Origin: Candidatus Pantoea edessiphila
GTDB lineage: Bacteria; Pseudomonadota; Gammaproteobacteria; Enterobacterales; Enterobacteriaceae
Assembly (NCBI RefSeq): GCF_002933355.1
Contig: NZ_PDKU01000001.1
Span: forward strand, 124,001 to 188,000
DNA length: 64,000 bases
Direction: 5' to 3'
The position numbers were made by a program, and so were the translations under genes. The notes under the pieces are model-generated. The model saw nothing but the letters and a program-made list of their open reading frames with translations. It was not told the DNA's origin and did no database searches. Positions 20,863 to 32,075 of the stretch are shown in pieces. The number at the start of each line of letters is the position of its first letter. Positions within the stretch are counted from its first letter, which is position 1.

Positions 20863-20975
20863 TCATAAAATGAATATAAATATACTGTATAGTATAGTAT
20901 TTCATTACTAATATTATAAGAAAGACATTTATAATTTGTTTTTTATGAATTCATAAAAAACTATTTCTAAAATTA

Positions 20976-22715
20976 CTACATAATGTTTAAGACTGTAATA
21001 CCTAAAATATTGAGACCTTGTCTCAATACTTTAGATGTTAAAACAGATAGTTGTAAACGACTAGATCTGATTGATTGATCTTTAAAGACTAAAATAGGGC
21101 ACTTTTCATAAAAATTAGAAAATTTGCTAGTTAATTGATATAAATAATTACACATGATATGAGGAGTGCCATTATCTGCTACTTGAGCAAGTATTTCTTC
21201 AAATTGTAATAAATACATTACTAATGTTTCCTCTTGATTGTTAGTAATTATTATATCTGCATCTAAAATGTTAATATTAATTTCTGATTTATTAAATATG
21301 GACATTAAACGTGTATAAGCATATTGCATATAAGGAGCTGTATTACCTTCAAAGGTTAACATTTGATCCCAATTAAAAACATAATCAGTGGTTCTGTTTT
21401 TAGATAATTCTGAATATTTTACAGCACTAATTCCAATTGATTCTGCTAGATAATTTATTTCATTGCTATCTATATTTGGATTTTTACTTTTTACCAGTAT
21501 ATATGCTCTTCTAAAAGCTTCATCCAATAATTTAGACAATTTAATTGTGTCACCAGATCTAGTTTTGAATGGATTATTATTTTTATCCAAAATCATACCA
21601 AAAATATGATGTTCAAAAACTACAGAATCAGGAACATAACCAGCTTTTCTTACGATATTCCAAACCTGTAGTAAATGTTGTTGTTGACGAGAATCCGTAT
21701 AATATATAATACGATCTGCTTTCAATGTTTCATATCTATATTTAGCACAAGCAATATCAATTGTAGAGTATAAATATCCACCATCTTTTTTCTGAATAAT
21801 AACTCCCATTGGTTGTCCTTCTTTATTTTTCAATTCATCCAGAATAACAACAATAGCTCCTTGACTTTGTATAGCTAAACCTTTCGCTTTTAAATCATCG
21901 ACAATTTCAGGTAACATATGGTTATACGTACTTTCTCCCATAATATCTTTATATGTTAATGTCACATTTAAACGATCATATATTTTTTGATATTGTCTTA
22001 AACTGACATCAACAATTTTTTTCCATAAAGCAAGACAATTTTTATCACCTTGTTGTAATTTTAATATGTAACTTCTAGCTAAATCGGCAAATACTGGATC
22101 TGTTTCATAATTATATTTTGCTTTACGATAGCATTCTTCAAGATCCTTTAATAAAATTTCTATTGTTGCACAATTTTCATTGTATTTTCTTTTAAGAAAA
22201 GCAATCAACATACCAAATTGCGTACCCCAATCACCAATATGATTAGCGCGAATAACTTTATGACCAAGGAACTCAAGAGTATGCGCCATAGCATCACCTA
22301 TAAGAGTAGAGCGCAAATGACCAACGTGCATTTCTTTAGCTATATTTGGTGAAGAATAATCTAAAACGATTGTTTGTGGTTTGATTTTTGTTATACCTAA
22401 CTTTGGTAATATTAACATATTTTTCGCTTGTTTTTGCATCCATTGAATATCAAGAAATATATTGATAAAACCTATTCCAGCAACTTCAACTTTACTAGCT
22501 ATACCTTTTAAATCAAGGTGATAAATAATTTTCTCAGCTAAATCTATCGAAGATTTACCTAGCTTTTTTGCTAAACAAATAATACCATTTGCCTGGTAGT
22601 GGCCAAATTTAGATTTTGTAGTTTGACGTACTTGTGGTTTACAATCTATTTCTTTGATACCAGATAAAATCATTGCTGTGATAATTCTTTTAGAAATTAA
22701 AAGTTTAATATTCAA
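20976..22715 (-). CDS. argS: arginyl-tRNA synthetase
   Basis: ArgRS charges tRNA-Arg and needs the tRNA for amino acid activation. The N-terminal Add1 domain (about 1-115) leads to the HIGH-type motif in [14 protein letters not shown], and the C-terminal part carries the [13 protein letters not shown] and [10 protein letters not shown] segments typical of ArgRS. Length 579 against 577 in E. coli. The start [11 protein letters not shown] aligns with the family. It is followed on the same strand by tRNA-Ser after a 113-base gap. Confidence 0.97.
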   Translation of the reverse strand: MNIKLLISKRIITAMILSGIKEIDCKPQVRQTTKSKFGHYQANGIICLAKKLGKSSIDLAEKIIYHLDLKGIASKVEVAGIGFINIFLDIQWMQKQAKNMLILPKLGITKIKPQTIVLDYSSPNIAKEMHVGHLRSTLIGDAMAHTLEFLGHKVIRANHIGDWGTQFGMLIAFLKRKYNENCATIEILLKDLEECYRKAKYNYETDPVFADLARSYILKLQQGDKNCLALWKKIVDVSLRQYQKIYDRLNVTLTYKDIMGESTYNHMLPEIVDDLKAKGLAIQSQGAIVVILDELKNKEGQPMGVIIQKKDGGYLYSTIDIACAKYRYETLKADRIIYYTDSRQQQHLLQVWNIVRKAGYVPDSVVFEHHIFGMILDKNNNPFKTRSGDTIKLSKLLDEAFRRAYILVKSKNPNIDSNEINYLAESIGISAVKYSELSKNRTTDYVFNWDQMLTFEGNTAPYMQYAYTRLMSIFNKSEININILDADIIITNNQEETLVMYLLQFEEILAQVADNGTPHIMCNYLYQLTSKFSNFYEKCPILVFKDQSIRSSRLQLSVLTSKVLRQGLNILGITVLNIM

Positions 22716-22956
22716 ATACTTAACCTTATTTTTTCTTTTTTAAACTGATATTTTTATTTCTTTAATTTTAAATAATAATTTTAAAATTATAAACAAATAA
22801 ATTATAGTATTAATAAATTTACTTTATCTCTTCTTGGTAATTGAATAAAAATAAATTACAAGTTTATATTATTAACTATAACTTAAATTATTAATTTTCA
22901 AAGATACATTCATATTTGAACCAATAAATTTATTAAAATTTTTAGTCTTATTAAAA

Positions 22957-24102
22957 TTAATTATATTTTTTTAATGCAACTTTAAGCCTTTTTAAGGCTT
23001 CTTCTAAAGTATGACGAGTACAACCAAAATTAAAGCGTATAAAATTATTATCACCAAAATCCATGCCTGAAGAAAAACCCAACCCATATTTTTCAAAATA
23101 AAGCTTAGGGTTATTAATATTAAGATTACTAATATCTATCCATCCTAGATATGTAGCTTCTGGCGATACCATTGATAATGATGTAAATGAATTTACTTGA
23201 TATGACAATAAGTCTCGATTAATTCGGAGGTAGTTAATCAACGAATGTAACCATTTATTTCCTTTAAGCCATGCAGCTTCAGCAGCTACACGAGCAATAA
23301 GATTTACTTCTGGAACTATACCTTGACGGATACGCATGAATTTTTTTCTTAAAATCTTATTAGGAATAATTGCTATAGAAGCACCTAAACCAGCAATATT
23401 GAAAGATTTTGATGGAGACATGAATGTAATGCTACGCTGAGCAGCATCCTCATTTAAGGAACCAAAAGGTACGTGTTCTGTATTCGGTTCTAATATTAAA
23501 TCGCAATGGATTTCATCTGAACAAACAATTAAGTTATTTTGCTGTGCAAAAGATAATTGTTCTTTTAATTCTTGCAATTTATAAACTGTTCCTCCAGGAT
23601 TTTGTGGATTGCATAACATTAGCAATCTTTCTTTATTGCTTATTTTATCCCTAGCAATTTCAAGATTTAATACCCAACGATTATTTTTTAATATCAGAGG
23701 TATATTTAATTGACCTCGATTAGCTAATTTTGCAGCATTACGAAAAGGTGGATAAATTGGGATAGGTGTAATAACCCTTTCGTTGATATTTGTAAAAGCA
23801 CGTACAGATAAATTTAATCCACTAACTACACCTGGTAAGACTACTATCCATTCTGGTTTTAGTTTCCAATTGAATTTTTTATATAAATAGTTAATAAATA
23901 TATCAACTAACAAACTAGGCGTATCACCATAACCAAAAATACCATGCGATACTCTAGCATTAATTGCATCTATAATACATTGAGGCGATTTAAAATCAGT
24001 ATCAGCTACCCATAAAGGTATTATATCCTTATTTTTATATTTATTCCATTTAATACTATCACCATAACGTCTTTCTATTTGTTGATCAAAACTAAATATC
24101 AT
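22957..24102 (-). CDS. PatB/MalY-type PLP-dependent C-S beta-lyase
   Basis: This fold-type I PLP enzyme of 381 residues resembles Bacillus PatB and E. coli MalY. Visible marks are WVADTDFKSP near 31-40, HGIFGYGD at 53-60, LCNPQNPGG at 163-171, SDEIHCDL at 195-202 and the PLP lysine K232 in MSPSKSFNIAG. Family members split cystathionine or cysteine to a thiol, pyruvate and ammonia; in a symbiont this would most simply replace MetC in methionine synthesis, which is an inference. It stands between argS and cmoB, where E. coli K-12 has no such gene. A broad-specificity aminotransferase role cannot be excluded. Confidence 0.85.
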   Translation of the reverse strand: MIFSFDQQIERRYGDSIKWNKYKNKDIIPLWVADTDFKSPQCIIDAINARVSHGIFGYGDTPSLLVDIFINYLYKKFNWKLKPEWIVVLPGVVSGLNLSVRAFTNINERVITPIPIYPPFRNAAKLANRGQLNIPLILKNNRWVLNLEIARDKISNKERLLMLCNPQNPGGTVYKLQELKEQLSFAQQNNLIVCSDEIHCDLILEPNTEHVPFGSLNEDAAQRSITFMSPSKSFNIAGLGASIAIIPNKILRKKFMRIRQGIVPEVNLIARVAAEAAWLKGNKWLHSLINYLRINRDLLSYQVNSFTSLSMVSPEATYLGWIDISNLNINNPKLYFEKYGLGFSSGMDFGDNNFIRFNFGCTRHTLEEALKRLKVALKKYN

Positions 24103-24429
24103 TTTTATGTCCTATTGAAAAATATTTATCCTCTTTAGTTATTAGAAATCATTAAAAGTTTTTATGTAAAAACAAATATATTTCATATTCATATTATAAT
24201 ATATATAACAAGTATAATATTGTTTTAGATAGATAATTTTAATTAATAATAATTTGATAATTTTAAAAAAATATATTTAATATGGATAATGTATTGTTCT
24301 ATATTTTAATAATGTACTAAACATGATAAACAATTAGATGCGAAAAGTAATTGAAAAAATATCCCTAAATGTTAATGAAATTAAAATAATTTATCTTAAA
24401 ATTATGTATAAAATAACGTTTTTATCATA
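24103..24429. other. gene-free spacer between cmoB and the PatB-type gene
   Basis: AT-rich DNA with no credible frame, RNA or hairpin that I could find. It should contain the promoter of the PatB-type gene on the minus strand. Confidence 0.6.
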
Positions 24430-25398
24430 TTATGGTTTTTTCGCTATTAATATTGCACGGACTGGCGCAGGATATCCTTCAACTGTTTTATTTACATTAT
24501 ATCGATCTAAAAAATTAGATAATGATTGACTATTCATCCATTTAGTACTGCGTTGTTCTTTATAGGTTGTAACTGAATAATCGACAATACGTATATCTAT
24601 AAAATTATTTTTTTTTAACCATTTTTCTAATAAATTAGCTGATGGAATAAAAAATACATTACGCATTTTTGCATATCTTTCTTTGGGTATTAATAAATTG
24701 TTATTATCTCTAACGATGATTGTTTCTAGAACCAGTTCACCACCACTTTTCAGTTGATTTTTTAACTGTAAAATATGTGTTAAAGGACAGCGTTGATGAT
24801 AAAGAACACCCATAGAAAATACCATATCAAATGATTGAAGTGAAGGTAACTGCTCGATTTTAAAAGGTAATACATGAAGTCTACGATCATTATTTAGTAA
24901 TTTACGTATAGCTTCAAATTGAAATAAAAATAATTGGTTAGGATCTATTCCAATAACTAAATAAGCACCATTTCCAATCATTCTCCACATATAATAACCA
25001 TTACCACAACCAACATCTAAAATTATTTTATTCTTTAATGAAGAAATATGTGGTATAATCCTATTCCATTTCCAATCTGAACGCCATTCACTGTTAATCT
25101 TGATTCCATATAATGAATAAGGGCCTTTGCGCCAGGGCATAAGATTATATAACAATTTTTTTATTCCTTGACTTTGAATATTATTTATATTACCATCGCT
25201 TGCCTCGATATTAGATGTTATATTCAAATACTGTGGTTTTAGTAAAGGAAGATGCTCTAATGATTTAAACCATTCATAAAAATGTCCATGCAATTGATTT
25301 TCTTTCCAGGAATTGATTTGTAATGGTAATAATTTGAACCAACTTGATAAACTGGGGATTTGTTCAAATTGTTTGTAAACATCTATAAATTCTATCAT
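24430..25398 (-). CDS. cmoB: tRNA U34 carboxymethyltransferase
   Basis: CmoB transfers the carboxymethyl group from carboxy-S-adenosylmethionine to 5-hydroxyuridine at the tRNA wobble position, giving cmo5U so that one tRNA can read several codons. The Rossmann methyltransferase core starts at [16 protein letters not shown] (about residue 125), and the family segments [15 protein letters not shown] and GVLYHQRCP are present. Length 322 against 323 in E. coli. Its start overlaps the cmoA stop by four bases. Confidence 0.97.
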   Translation of the reverse strand: MIEFIDVYKQFEQIPSLSSWFKLLPLQINSWKENQLHGHFYEWFKSLEHLPLLKPQYLNITSNIEASDGNINNIQSQGIKKLLYNLMPWRKGPYSLYGIKINSEWRSDWKWNRIIPHISSLKNKIILDVGCGNGYYMWRMIGNGAYLVIGIDPNQLFLFQFEAIRKLLNNDRRLHVLPFKIEQLPSLQSFDMVFSMGVLYHQRCPLTHILQLKNQLKSGGELVLETIIVRDNNNLLIPKERYAKMRNVFFIPSANLLEKWLKKNNFIDIRIVDYSVTTYKEQRSTKWMNSQSLSNFLDRYNVNKTVEGYPAPVRAILIAKKP

Positions 25399-26123
25399 TT
25401 AAGTGCTATTATTGAACCAAAATTAAAACACTGGAACCAAATTTCTATATGTACAAAACCAACTTTTTGTAATCTAGTTTTATGAGTGCTGATGCTATCA
25501 GTTAACATAACATTTTTTAACATTTGATTTTTTTGTATAATTTCTAATTTACTGTAATCATTAGCTAACTTAAAATGATAGTGCATATTTGACATTAATT
25601 TGTTAATTTTACTGTCTTCAAAACTGAATTTTTCCGATAAAATTAAAATGCCACAAGGATTTAATCCTTCCCAAATATTCTGTATTAATTTAAGACGACT
25701 TAAAGGTTTAAGAAACTGTAAAGTGAAATTAAGTATTACCATAGAAGCATTCTTGATTTCAATATCTAAAATATCATTTTCTAGAATTACTATGTTTAGT
25801 TTTGTTTTTATATTGTTAATATATTGACGTAGTTGACGTATCATATCTGGAGAATTGTCAACAGCAACAATAGTGCAGTTGGGCGCACTAACATTACGAC
25901 AAACAGATAAAGCTGCTGCTCCTAAAGAGCATCCTAAATCATAGATATTACTATTAGGTTTTACAAAACTTCTTGCTAATATTCCAATCATAGAAATTAT
26001 ATTAGAATATCCAGGTATTGAACGTTTTATCATATCAGGAAATACTTTTACTATCTCATCATTGAATACCCAGTCACCTATTGTTTCAACTGGTGTTGAA
26101 TATAACGTATCTCTATTATTCAT
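25395..26123 (-). CDS. cmoA: carboxy-S-adenosyl-L-methionine synthase
   Basis: CmoA makes carboxy-SAM from SAM and prephenate for CmoB. The SAM-binding site reads [11 protein letters not shown]-like ([15 protein letters not shown]), and the family segments SVPGYSN-like [21 protein letters not shown] and LSEKFSFED are intact. The frame stays open to a TTG at 26186, but the ATG at 26123 (MNNRDTLYS) aligns with the E. coli start MSHRDTLFS and gives 242 residues (E. coli 247, five of the difference at the C-terminus). No clear ribosome site precedes it. Its use of prephenate ties it to the aromatic pathway. Confidence 0.95.
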   Translation of the reverse strand: MNNRDTLYSTPVETIGDWVFNDEIVKVFPDMIKRSIPGYSNIISMIGILARSFVKPNSNIYDLGCSLGAAALSVCRNVSAPNCTIVAVDNSPDMIRQLRQYINNIKTKLNIVILENDILDIEIKNASMVILNFTLQFLKPLSRLKLIQNIWEGLNPCGILILSEKFSFEDSKINKLMSNMHYHFKLANDYSKLEIIQKNQMLKNVMLTDSISTHKTRLQKVGFVHIEIWFQCFNFGSIIALK

Positions 26124-26368
26124 ATATATATGACCGTAAAAACATATTAATGATACTATTTTAATAAAAATCTTAGAATTACTCAATTAGTATATAATTA
26201 TTGTGTAATAAGTTTAATATCAATATAATTGTGATTCTTATATTATAAAATACGAAAATTTAGTATAAAAACATTGTTGATTGTAATATTATAATTTATT
26301 TAATATATCATTTAGTAGTAGAATATATGTTATTTAGTAATAAATTTAATTGAGGATCAATATTCGTG

Positions 26369-28138
26369 ATGCGTACAAAATACTGTGGCCAAATAACTTT
26401 AGCTGATTTAGGTCAACAAGTAAAAATATGCGGTTGGATTAATGGTTTTCGTAATTTTGGAAAAATTATTTTTGTAGAGATAAGAGATCGTGAAGGTATT
26501 ATACAAGTAATTTTTGATTATGATTTATATCAAGAAACTTTTAAATTAGCATCTACATTAAGAAATGAATTTTGTGTACAAATTATCGGTATTGTACGTT
26601 CACGTGATATTAAAAACATAAATTCTAAAATGGTAACAGGGAAAATAGAAATTTTAGCTAATTTTTTAAATATTATTAACAAATCTGACCCATTACCACT
26701 TGATTTTTATCAAAGTAATAAAGAGGAGATTTGTCTTAAGTATAGGTATCTAGATTTACGTCGTCCAGATTTAAGTAAAAAAATAATTTTTCGTTCTCAA
26801 GTTACTAACTTCATTCATAATTTCATGTATAATGAAGGTTTTCTTGATATTGAAACTCCATTTTTGAGTAAAACAACACCAGAAGGTGCAAGAGATTATT
26901 TAGTGCCTAGCCGCATACATAAAGGTAAATTTTATTCTTTACCTCAATCTCCTCAATTATTCAAACAACTTCTTATGGTTGCTGGATTTGATAAATATTA
27001 TCAAATTGTTAAATGCTTTCGAGATGAAGATTTAAGATCTGATCGACAACAAGAGTTTACTCAAATTGATATAGAAGCATCTTTTATTAAATCCTATCAA
27101 ATACGTGAAATTATTGAACGTTTAATTAGAAATCTTTGGTTACATACAAAAGGCATTGACATAGGTAAAATTCCAGAAATAACTTTTGCAAAAGCAATGC
27201 AAATTTACGGTTCAGATAAACCAGATTTGCGTAATCCAATGAAAATAATAGATATTACTGATATCTTTAAAAAAGACTATTTTACATCATTCAAGAATTC
27301 AAACAACGCAGTAAAAAGTCGCACTGCTGCATTGTGTATACCTAATGGTATAAAATTTACTAGAAAACAAATGGATAATTACAGTAATTTTATTAAATCA
27401 TATGGAGTACAAGGATTAATTTATATCAAAGTTAACGATATTAAGAAAGGTTGTGAAGGTATTCAAAGCTCAATAACAAAAATTTATGATCGGGAAACAA
27501 TTGAAAATCTTTTGAAGAGTACTAATGCTCGAGATAACGATTTAATAGCAATTGTTTCTGATTTTAATGAAAAAACGATACATTCACTTGGTGCATTGCG
27601 AATTAAGTTAGGTAAAGATCTAAAAATGTTTAATAGCGATACCTATGCTCCTGTTTGGGTGACCGATTTTCCAATGTTTACTAAAGATATTAATGGATGT
27701 TTATATTCAACACATCATCCATTTACTTCTCCAAAAATTACTAATTCAGAAGAATTATTTATAAACCCAACTTCTGCATTAGCTGATTCATATGATTTAG
27801 TTATTAACGGTTACGAAGTTGGTAGTGGTTCAGTAAGAATTGACAATATTAAAATGCAGAAAACTATTTTTAATATCCTTAAAATTTCAGAAAAACAACA
27901 ACAAATTAAATTTGGATTTTTATTGGAAGCCTTAAAATTTGGAACTCCACCTCATGCAGGTATTGCACTAGGTTTAGATCGTTTAATAATGTTACTAACA
28001 AATACAGATAATATACGTGATGTTATTGCATTTCCAAAAACTACTTCTGCTAATTGTTTAATGACAGATGCTCCTAATGAAGTAGAATTGAATTCTTTGA
28101 TAGAATTAGGAATTCAATTAATAAACAATAATCGTTAG
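26369..28138 (+). CDS. aspS: aspartyl-tRNA synthetase
   Basis: A bacterial-type class II AspRS: N-terminal OB-fold anticodon-binding domain (about 1-110), catalytic domain with motif 2 [18 protein letters not shown] (about 217-235), the bacterial GAD insertion (about 290-420), and motif 3 GIALGLDRL near 530. Length 589 against 590 in E. coli. GTG at 26366 directly precedes ATG at 26369; the ATG is chosen because it gives MRTKYCGQ, the family start. GAGGA lies 12 bases upstream. Confidence 0.97.
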   Translation: MRTKYCGQITLADLGQQVKICGWINGFRNFGKIIFVEIRDREGIIQVIFDYDLYQETFKLASTLRNEFCVQIIGIVRSRDIKNINSKMVTGKIEILANFLNIINKSDPLPLDFYQSNKEEICLKYRYLDLRRPDLSKKIIFRSQVTNFIHNFMYNEGFLDIETPFLSKTTPEGARDYLVPSRIHKGKFYSLPQSPQLFKQLLMVAGFDKYYQIVKCFRDEDLRSDRQQEFTQIDIEASFIKSYQIREIIERLIRNLWLHTKGIDIGKIPEITFAKAMQIYGSDKPDLRNPMKIIDITDIFKKDYFTSFKNSNNAVKSRTAALCIPNGIKFTRKQMDNYSNFIKSYGVQGLIYIKVNDIKKGCEGIQSSITKIYDRETIENLLKSTNARDNDLIAIVSDFNEKTIHSLGALRIKLGKDLKMFNSDTYAPVWVTDFPMFTKDINGCLYSTHHPFTSPKITNSEELFINPTSALADSYDLVINGYEVGSGSVRIDNIKMQKTIFNILKISEKQQQIKFGFLLEALKFGTPPHAGIALGLDRLIMLLTNTDNIRDVIAFPKTTSANCLMTDAPNEVELNSLIELGIQLINNNR

Positions 28139-28195
28139 TAGAATTATGATAATTATTCATATAAATAACAAACTAATTAATATATAATATTATAT

Positions 28196-28216
28196 TTAAT
28201 TCTTTATAAGAATTAA
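28196..28216 (+). terminator. hairpin between aspS and ruvC
   Basis: TTAATTCTT and AAGAATTAA form a perfect 9-base stem with a 3-base TAT loop, 58 bases after the aspS stop. The stem is all A/T except one C-G pair on each arm side and the downstream DNA is not a clean T-run, so termination would be weak. Confidence 0.4.
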
Positions 28217-28270
28217 TTAAAATTTTAATTGTTAAATATCAATTTATTAAGTTTAAATTAGAGATTTATA

Positions 28271-28738
28271 ATGTCTATTATTTTAGGTGTCGATCCAGGA
28301 TCCCGTTGTACTGGATATGGTGTTATTTATCAATGTAATCGTGAAATATCTTATATAGATAGCGGTTGCATTATTACAAATACGAGTGAACTAGCTAGTT
28401 GCTTAAAATTAATTTATACTGGTATTAGTAAAATTATAAAAAAATTTTCACCAAATTGTTTTGCTGTTGAGCAAATATTTATGTCTAAAAATGTCCATTC
28501 TGTATTAAAATTAGGACATGCAAGAAGTGCAGCAATAGTTGCCGCTATAAATTACGACCTACCACTTTTTGAATATACTGCTAGTCAGGTTAAAAAAACT
28601 GTAGTTGGGATTGGAAACGCAGAAAAAACTCAGGTACAGTATATGGTTCGAATGTTATTAAAACTTTCTATAAATCCACAAGTTGATGCTTCTGATGCAT
28701 TAGCGGTTGCCATTACTCATCATCATAGTACTCAATAA
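28271..28738 (+). CDS. ruvC: Holliday junction resolvase RuvC, short C-terminus
   Basis: RuvC cuts Holliday junctions made by RecA and moved by RuvAB. The four catalytic acids are present: D8 (GVDPGS), E67 (AVEQIF), D139 and D142 (VDASDALA), matching E. coli D7, E66, D138 and D141 counted without Met. The protein stops at 155 residues, about 18 short of E. coli RuvC (173), losing only the disordered basic tail. It heads the ruvC-ruvA-ruvB group; nudB and yebC, which lie between aspS and ruvC in E. coli, are gone. Confidence 0.95.
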   Translation: MSIILGVDPGSRCTGYGVIYQCNREISYIDSGCIITNTSELASCLKLIYTGISKIIKKFSPNCFAVEQIFMSKNVHSVLKLGHARSAAIVAAINYDLPLFEYTASQVKKTVVGIGNAEKTQVQYMVRMLLKLSINPQVDASDALAVAITHHHSTQ

Positions 28739-28830
28739 TAAAATAATTGTTATTTAAAAAATTGTTTTTTTATAATAAAATAATTTCTAACTTAACATAA
28801 ATATGTCTAGCAACTAAGGGAATAATTTTT

Positions 28831-29448
28831 GTGATAGGTCAATTAAATGGTAGTATTTTAGAAAAACAACCCCCTATTGTTTTGCTTGAAGTTTATGGTG
28901 TAGGTTATGAGATAAATATGCCAATGACTTGCTTTTATAAACTACCCGAACTTAATAATCAAGTAACTATTTTTACCCATTTTGTAATAAGGAAAGATAT
29001 TCAGTTATTATTTGGATTTACTAGTAAAGATGAACGTGTATTGTTTCGAGAATTAATCAAAGTAAATGGAGTGGGACCTAAATTAGGTTTATCTATACTT
29101 TCTAGTATTTCAGCCGATCAATTTATTAAATTAATAGAAAATGAAGAAGTAAATACATTAATGAAATTACCTGGTATTGGTAAAAAAACTGCTAAACATT
29201 TAATTATTGAACTGAAAGATGTATTTAAAAATATATATAATAATCTAACTAAAGGTGATTTAGTATCTAATACTGTTAATTCAACTATATTTTCAAGTAT
29301 TACTAATGTTGAAGCCGAAGCTATTGCAGCTTTAATAGCTTTAGGATATAAATCGCAAGAAGCTAAAAATATGATTATTAAACTGAATAAATCCAAAGAA
29401 AATAGTTGTGAAATGTTAATTAAAACAGCATTACGTAATATTGTTTGA
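28831..29448 (+). CDS. ruvA: Holliday junction branch-migration protein RuvA
   Basis: RuvA binds the four-way junction and loads RuvB. The N-terminal OB-fold starts MIGQLNGSILEKQPP, the acidic-pin and helix-hairpin-helix region includes NGVGPKLGLSILS and LPGIGKKTAKHLIIE (about 70-135), and the C-terminal RuvB-binding domain has EAIAALIALGYKSQEA. Length 205 against 203 in E. coli. The start codon is GTG, as in E. coli. ruvB follows after eight bases. Confidence 0.97.
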   Translation: MIGQLNGSILEKQPPIVLLEVYGVGYEINMPMTCFYKLPELNNQVTIFTHFVIRKDIQLLFGFTSKDERVLFRELIKVNGVGPKLGLSILSSISADQFIKLIENEEVNTLMKLPGIGKKTAKHLIIELKDVFKNIYNNLTKGDLVSNTVNSTIFSSITNVEAEAIAALIALGYKSQEAKNMIIKLNKSKENSCEMLIKTALRNIV

Positions 29449-29456
29449 GGTAGTTT

Positions 29457-30464
29457 ATGATAGAATATAATAATTCAACTACTGATTCTATTATGAAAAC
29501 AACAGAAGAAAATATCGAAAAAAATATTCGGCCTAAGTATCTTAGAGAATATTTTGGTCAACAACAAGTACGTAATCAAATGGAAATTTTCATAAAAGCA
29601 GCTAAATTGCGTGGTCATGCATTGGATCATTTGTTGATTTTTGGTCCACCAGGTTTAGGAAAAACAACATTAGCAAATGTTATTGCAAATGAAATGAATG
29701 CTAATTTGTCAATTACTTCAGGACCAGCTTTAGAAAAAACTGGAGATTTAGCTGCTATATTGACTAACCTTGAGCCTAATAGTGTTCTTTTTATTGATGA
29801 AATTCATCGCTTATCTCCAGTTCTTGAAGAAATGCTTTATCCTGCCATGGAAGATTACAGATTAGATATTATAATAGGTGAAGGACCAGCAGCTCGTTCT
29901 ATTAAACTTGAATTACAACCATTTACTCTTATTGGAGCAACTACTCGTGTAGGATCTCTAACATCTCCATTACATGATCGTTTTGGTATTATTCAACGTT
30001 TAGAATTTTATCATGTTCAAGATCTAAAAAACATCATAATTAGAAGTGCTAATTGCTTAGGTCTAAATATCAGTGAAGATGGTGCTATGGAAATAGCATG
30101 TCGTGCACGAGGAACTCCACGTATTGCAAATCGTTTACTACGTAGAGTAAGAGATTTTGCCGATGTTTATGCTGATGGTAATTTGAGTGGTTCGGTTTCA
30201 ACAAGTGCTCTTGAAATGTTAAATGTTGATAAGGAAGGTTGCGATTATATGGATCGCAAATTCCTTTTAGTTATTATAAATACCTTTCGTGGAGGACCAG
30301 TAGGATTAGATAATCTTGCATCAGCGATCGGCGAAGAACGTGCAATGATTGAAGATGTAATTGAGCCATTTTTGATTTATAAAGGTTTTATTAAAAGAAC
30401 TCCAAGAGGTCGTATAGCCACTCAACAAGCTTATAGTCACTTTGAATTGCAGTATGGTAAATAA
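29457..30464 (+). CDS. ruvB: Holliday junction branch-migration ATPase RuvB
   Basis: RuvB is the AAA+ motor of the RuvAB complex. The Walker A is [10 protein letters not shown] at 62-71, Walker [10 protein letters not shown] near 110-118, sensor 1 in [20 protein letters not shown] (with the arginine finger), and the C-terminal winged helix ends [11 protein letters not shown]. Length 335 against 336 in E. coli. It ends four bases before the convergent znuB stop, so there is no room for a terminator between them. Confidence 0.98.
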   Translation: MIEYNNSTTDSIMKTTEENIEKNIRPKYLREYFGQQQVRNQMEIFIKAAKLRGHALDHLLIFGPPGLGKTTLANVIANEMNANLSITSGPALEKTGDLAAILTNLEPNSVLFIDEIHRLSPVLEEMLYPAMEDYRLDIIIGEGPAARSIKLELQPFTLIGATTRVGSLTSPLHDRFGIIQRLEFYHVQDLKNIIIRSANCLGLNISEDGAMEIACRARGTPRIANRLLRRVRDFADVYADGNLSGSVSTSALEMLNVDKEGCDYMDRKFLLVIINTFRGGPVGLDNLASAIGEERAMIEDVIEPFLIYKGFIKRTPRGRIATQQAYSHFELQYGK

Positions 30465-30468
30465 AATA

Positions 30469-31257
30469 CTAATTTTTATTCCTACTATATAATATACTAA
30501 ATATAAAAAGCATAGTTGAACATAATACAACAGAAGGAGCAGCTGGAGTATCATAAAAAGCTGATATAGCTAAACCCATAGTCACTGAAATAATTCCTAT
30601 GATAATTGCTAAAATAGCCATTTGTTCAGGAGATTTTGCAAAATTTCTTGATGTAGCAGCTGGTATAATAAGTAATGAAGTAATAATTAATGCTCCTACA
30701 AATTTTGTTGCTATACTAATTAATATAGCTGTTAGAAACATCAAAATTAAACGAGTATATCTAACGTTTATACCATCAACTTTTGCCATTTCCCTATTAA
30801 TAGTTATTAATAGCAAATGACGCCATTTCCAAATTAATATTATTAGCACTAAAGTCATGGTAATTATTATTATCCATAGATCGTAAAACGTAATCGATAA
30901 TAAATCTCCGAATAAATAAACTATTAAATCTATTCTCATATTTGACATTAAACTAACAACAATGAAACCAAGAGAAAGTGCAGTATTGGCTATAATATTT
31001 AAAAAAGTATCCATAGTTAATTGAGGACGATTTTCAATCGTCATTAAAATTAAAGTTATAAATACTGTAAGAAACATTAAAGTATAATGCGGATTGACAT
31101 TTAATAATAAACCAAATGCAATTCCGAGAAGTGAAGAATGTGCTAAAGTATCACCAAAACAAGATAGTCTATGCCAAATAATACAACAGCCCAAAGGAGC
31201 AGCTGCTAATACTAACATAATACCACCTAACCAGGCTGGTAATAAGATATCAATCAT
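30469..31257 (-). CDS. znuB: zinc ABC transporter permease
   Basis: ZnuB is the inner-membrane permease of the ZnuABC zinc importer. It has about eight hydrophobic helices and the family segments [17 protein letters not shown] (about 34-50), [18 protein letters not shown] and [11 protein letters not shown]. The ATG at 31257 gives [15 protein letters not shown], matching E. coli, and a 262-residue protein (E. coli 261); open frame further upstream is inside znuC. The start overlaps the znuC stop by eight bases. Confidence 0.95.
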   Translation of the reverse strand: MIDILLPAWLGGIMLVLAAAPLGCCIIWHRLSCFGDTLAHSSLLGIAFGLLLNVNPHYTLMFLTVFITLILMTIENRPQLTMDTFLNIIANTALSLGFIVVSLMSNMRIDLIVYLFGDLLSITFYDLWIIIITMTLVLIILIWKWRHLLLITINREMAKVDGINVRYTRLILMFLTAILISIATKFVGALIITSLLIIPAATSRNFAKSPEQMAILAIIIGIISVTMGLAISAFYDTPAAPSVVLCSTMLFIFSILYSRNKN

Positions 31258-32005
31258 AATCATCCTTTTTTTTAATATAATTATTTTTATGAATATTACC
31301 ACAGTCATCATGGTGATGGCGATAAATGGCTAACTGTTGCATTTCTTGTAAACCAAACATAGATATAAATTCGGGATGTTGTGAAACTGATCTTGAAGTA
31401 CCAGCACAACAAATATGTTGGTTCAGACATACGACTTCATCAGTTTTTGCCATGACTAAATGTAAATCATGAGAGACCATTAAAATTCCACAATTAAATT
31501 CATACCTTAGTTGGTCAATTAAATCATATACTGCGATTTGACCCTGTACATCCATCCCTTGAGTAGGTTCATCTAATACTAATAATTGTGGTTGATTAAG
31601 TATAGATCTAGCAATTAAAACTCTCTGAGTTTCTCCTCCAGATAACTTATGTAGCGGACAATTTAATAGGTGACTAGCGTGAACTCGCTTAAGGGATAAT
31701 AAAATTTTATCATTATTACTACCTTGAGATAATTGCATAAATCTTTTGACCGTAATTGGTAATGTTGGATCAATGTATAATTTTTGTGGCACATATCCCA
31801 TTTTTAATCCCGCAATCCTATTAATATTACCTGAGGATGGAATTAATAAACCTAGTACTACATGTACTAAGGTTGATTTACCTGCACCATTAGGACCGAT
31901 TAATGTTAAGATATGATCTGTTTTTAATGTAATATTAATATTTGATAATACAGATCTATTACCATATACAACTGATATGTTTTCAAGTTTTACTATTATA
32001 GGCAT
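31250..32005 (-). CDS. znuC: zinc ABC transporter ATP-binding protein
   Basis: ZnuC powers zinc import. It has Walker [10 protein letters not shown] (about 38-46), the signature LSGGETQRV (about 122-130), Walker [13 protein letters not shown] and the switch histidine in MVSHDLH. The 251-residue length equals E. coli ZnuC. The tail is rich in His and Asp (RHHHDD), which may bind zinc. It is divergent from znuA across a 70-base spacer. Confidence 0.96.
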   Translation of the reverse strand: MPIIVKLENISVVYGNRSVLSNINITLKTDHILTLIGPNGAGKSTLVHVVLGLLIPSSGNINRIAGLKMGYVPQKLYIDPTLPITVKRFMQLSQGSNNDKILLSLKRVHASHLLNCPLHKLSGGETQRVLIARSILNQPQLLVLDEPTQGMDVQGQIAVYDLIDQLRYEFNCGILMVSHDLHLVMAKTDEVVCLNQHICCAGTSRSVSQHPEFISMFGLQEMQQLAIYRHHHDDCGNIHKNNYIKKKDDYD

Positions 32006-32034
32006 TTTAATTTAACTAAAGTTTTTAAATATAG

Positions 32035-32052
32035 TACAATAATATCATTGTA
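32035..32052. promoter_or_regulatory. probable Zur operator between znuC and znuA
   Basis: TACAATAATATCATTGTA is a near-perfect dyad (16 of 18 positions) lying in the centre of the 70-base divergent spacer. Read on the minus strand it contains TGATATTAT, identical to the core of the known E. coli znu Zur box. The position and symmetry suggest that zinc repression is retained, although no zur gene is in this window. Confidence 0.5.
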
Positions 32053-32075
32053 TGTATTAAATAAAATTACTCATT

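Noticed and set aside
24338-24529. 63-codon plus-strand frame at the 3' end of cmoB
   Set aside because: Its second half is the antisense of cmoB and the first half has no features.
25395-26186. Longer cmoA starting at TTG 26186
   Set aside because: The extra 21 residues have no counterpart in the family and the ATG at 26123 aligns with the E. coli start.
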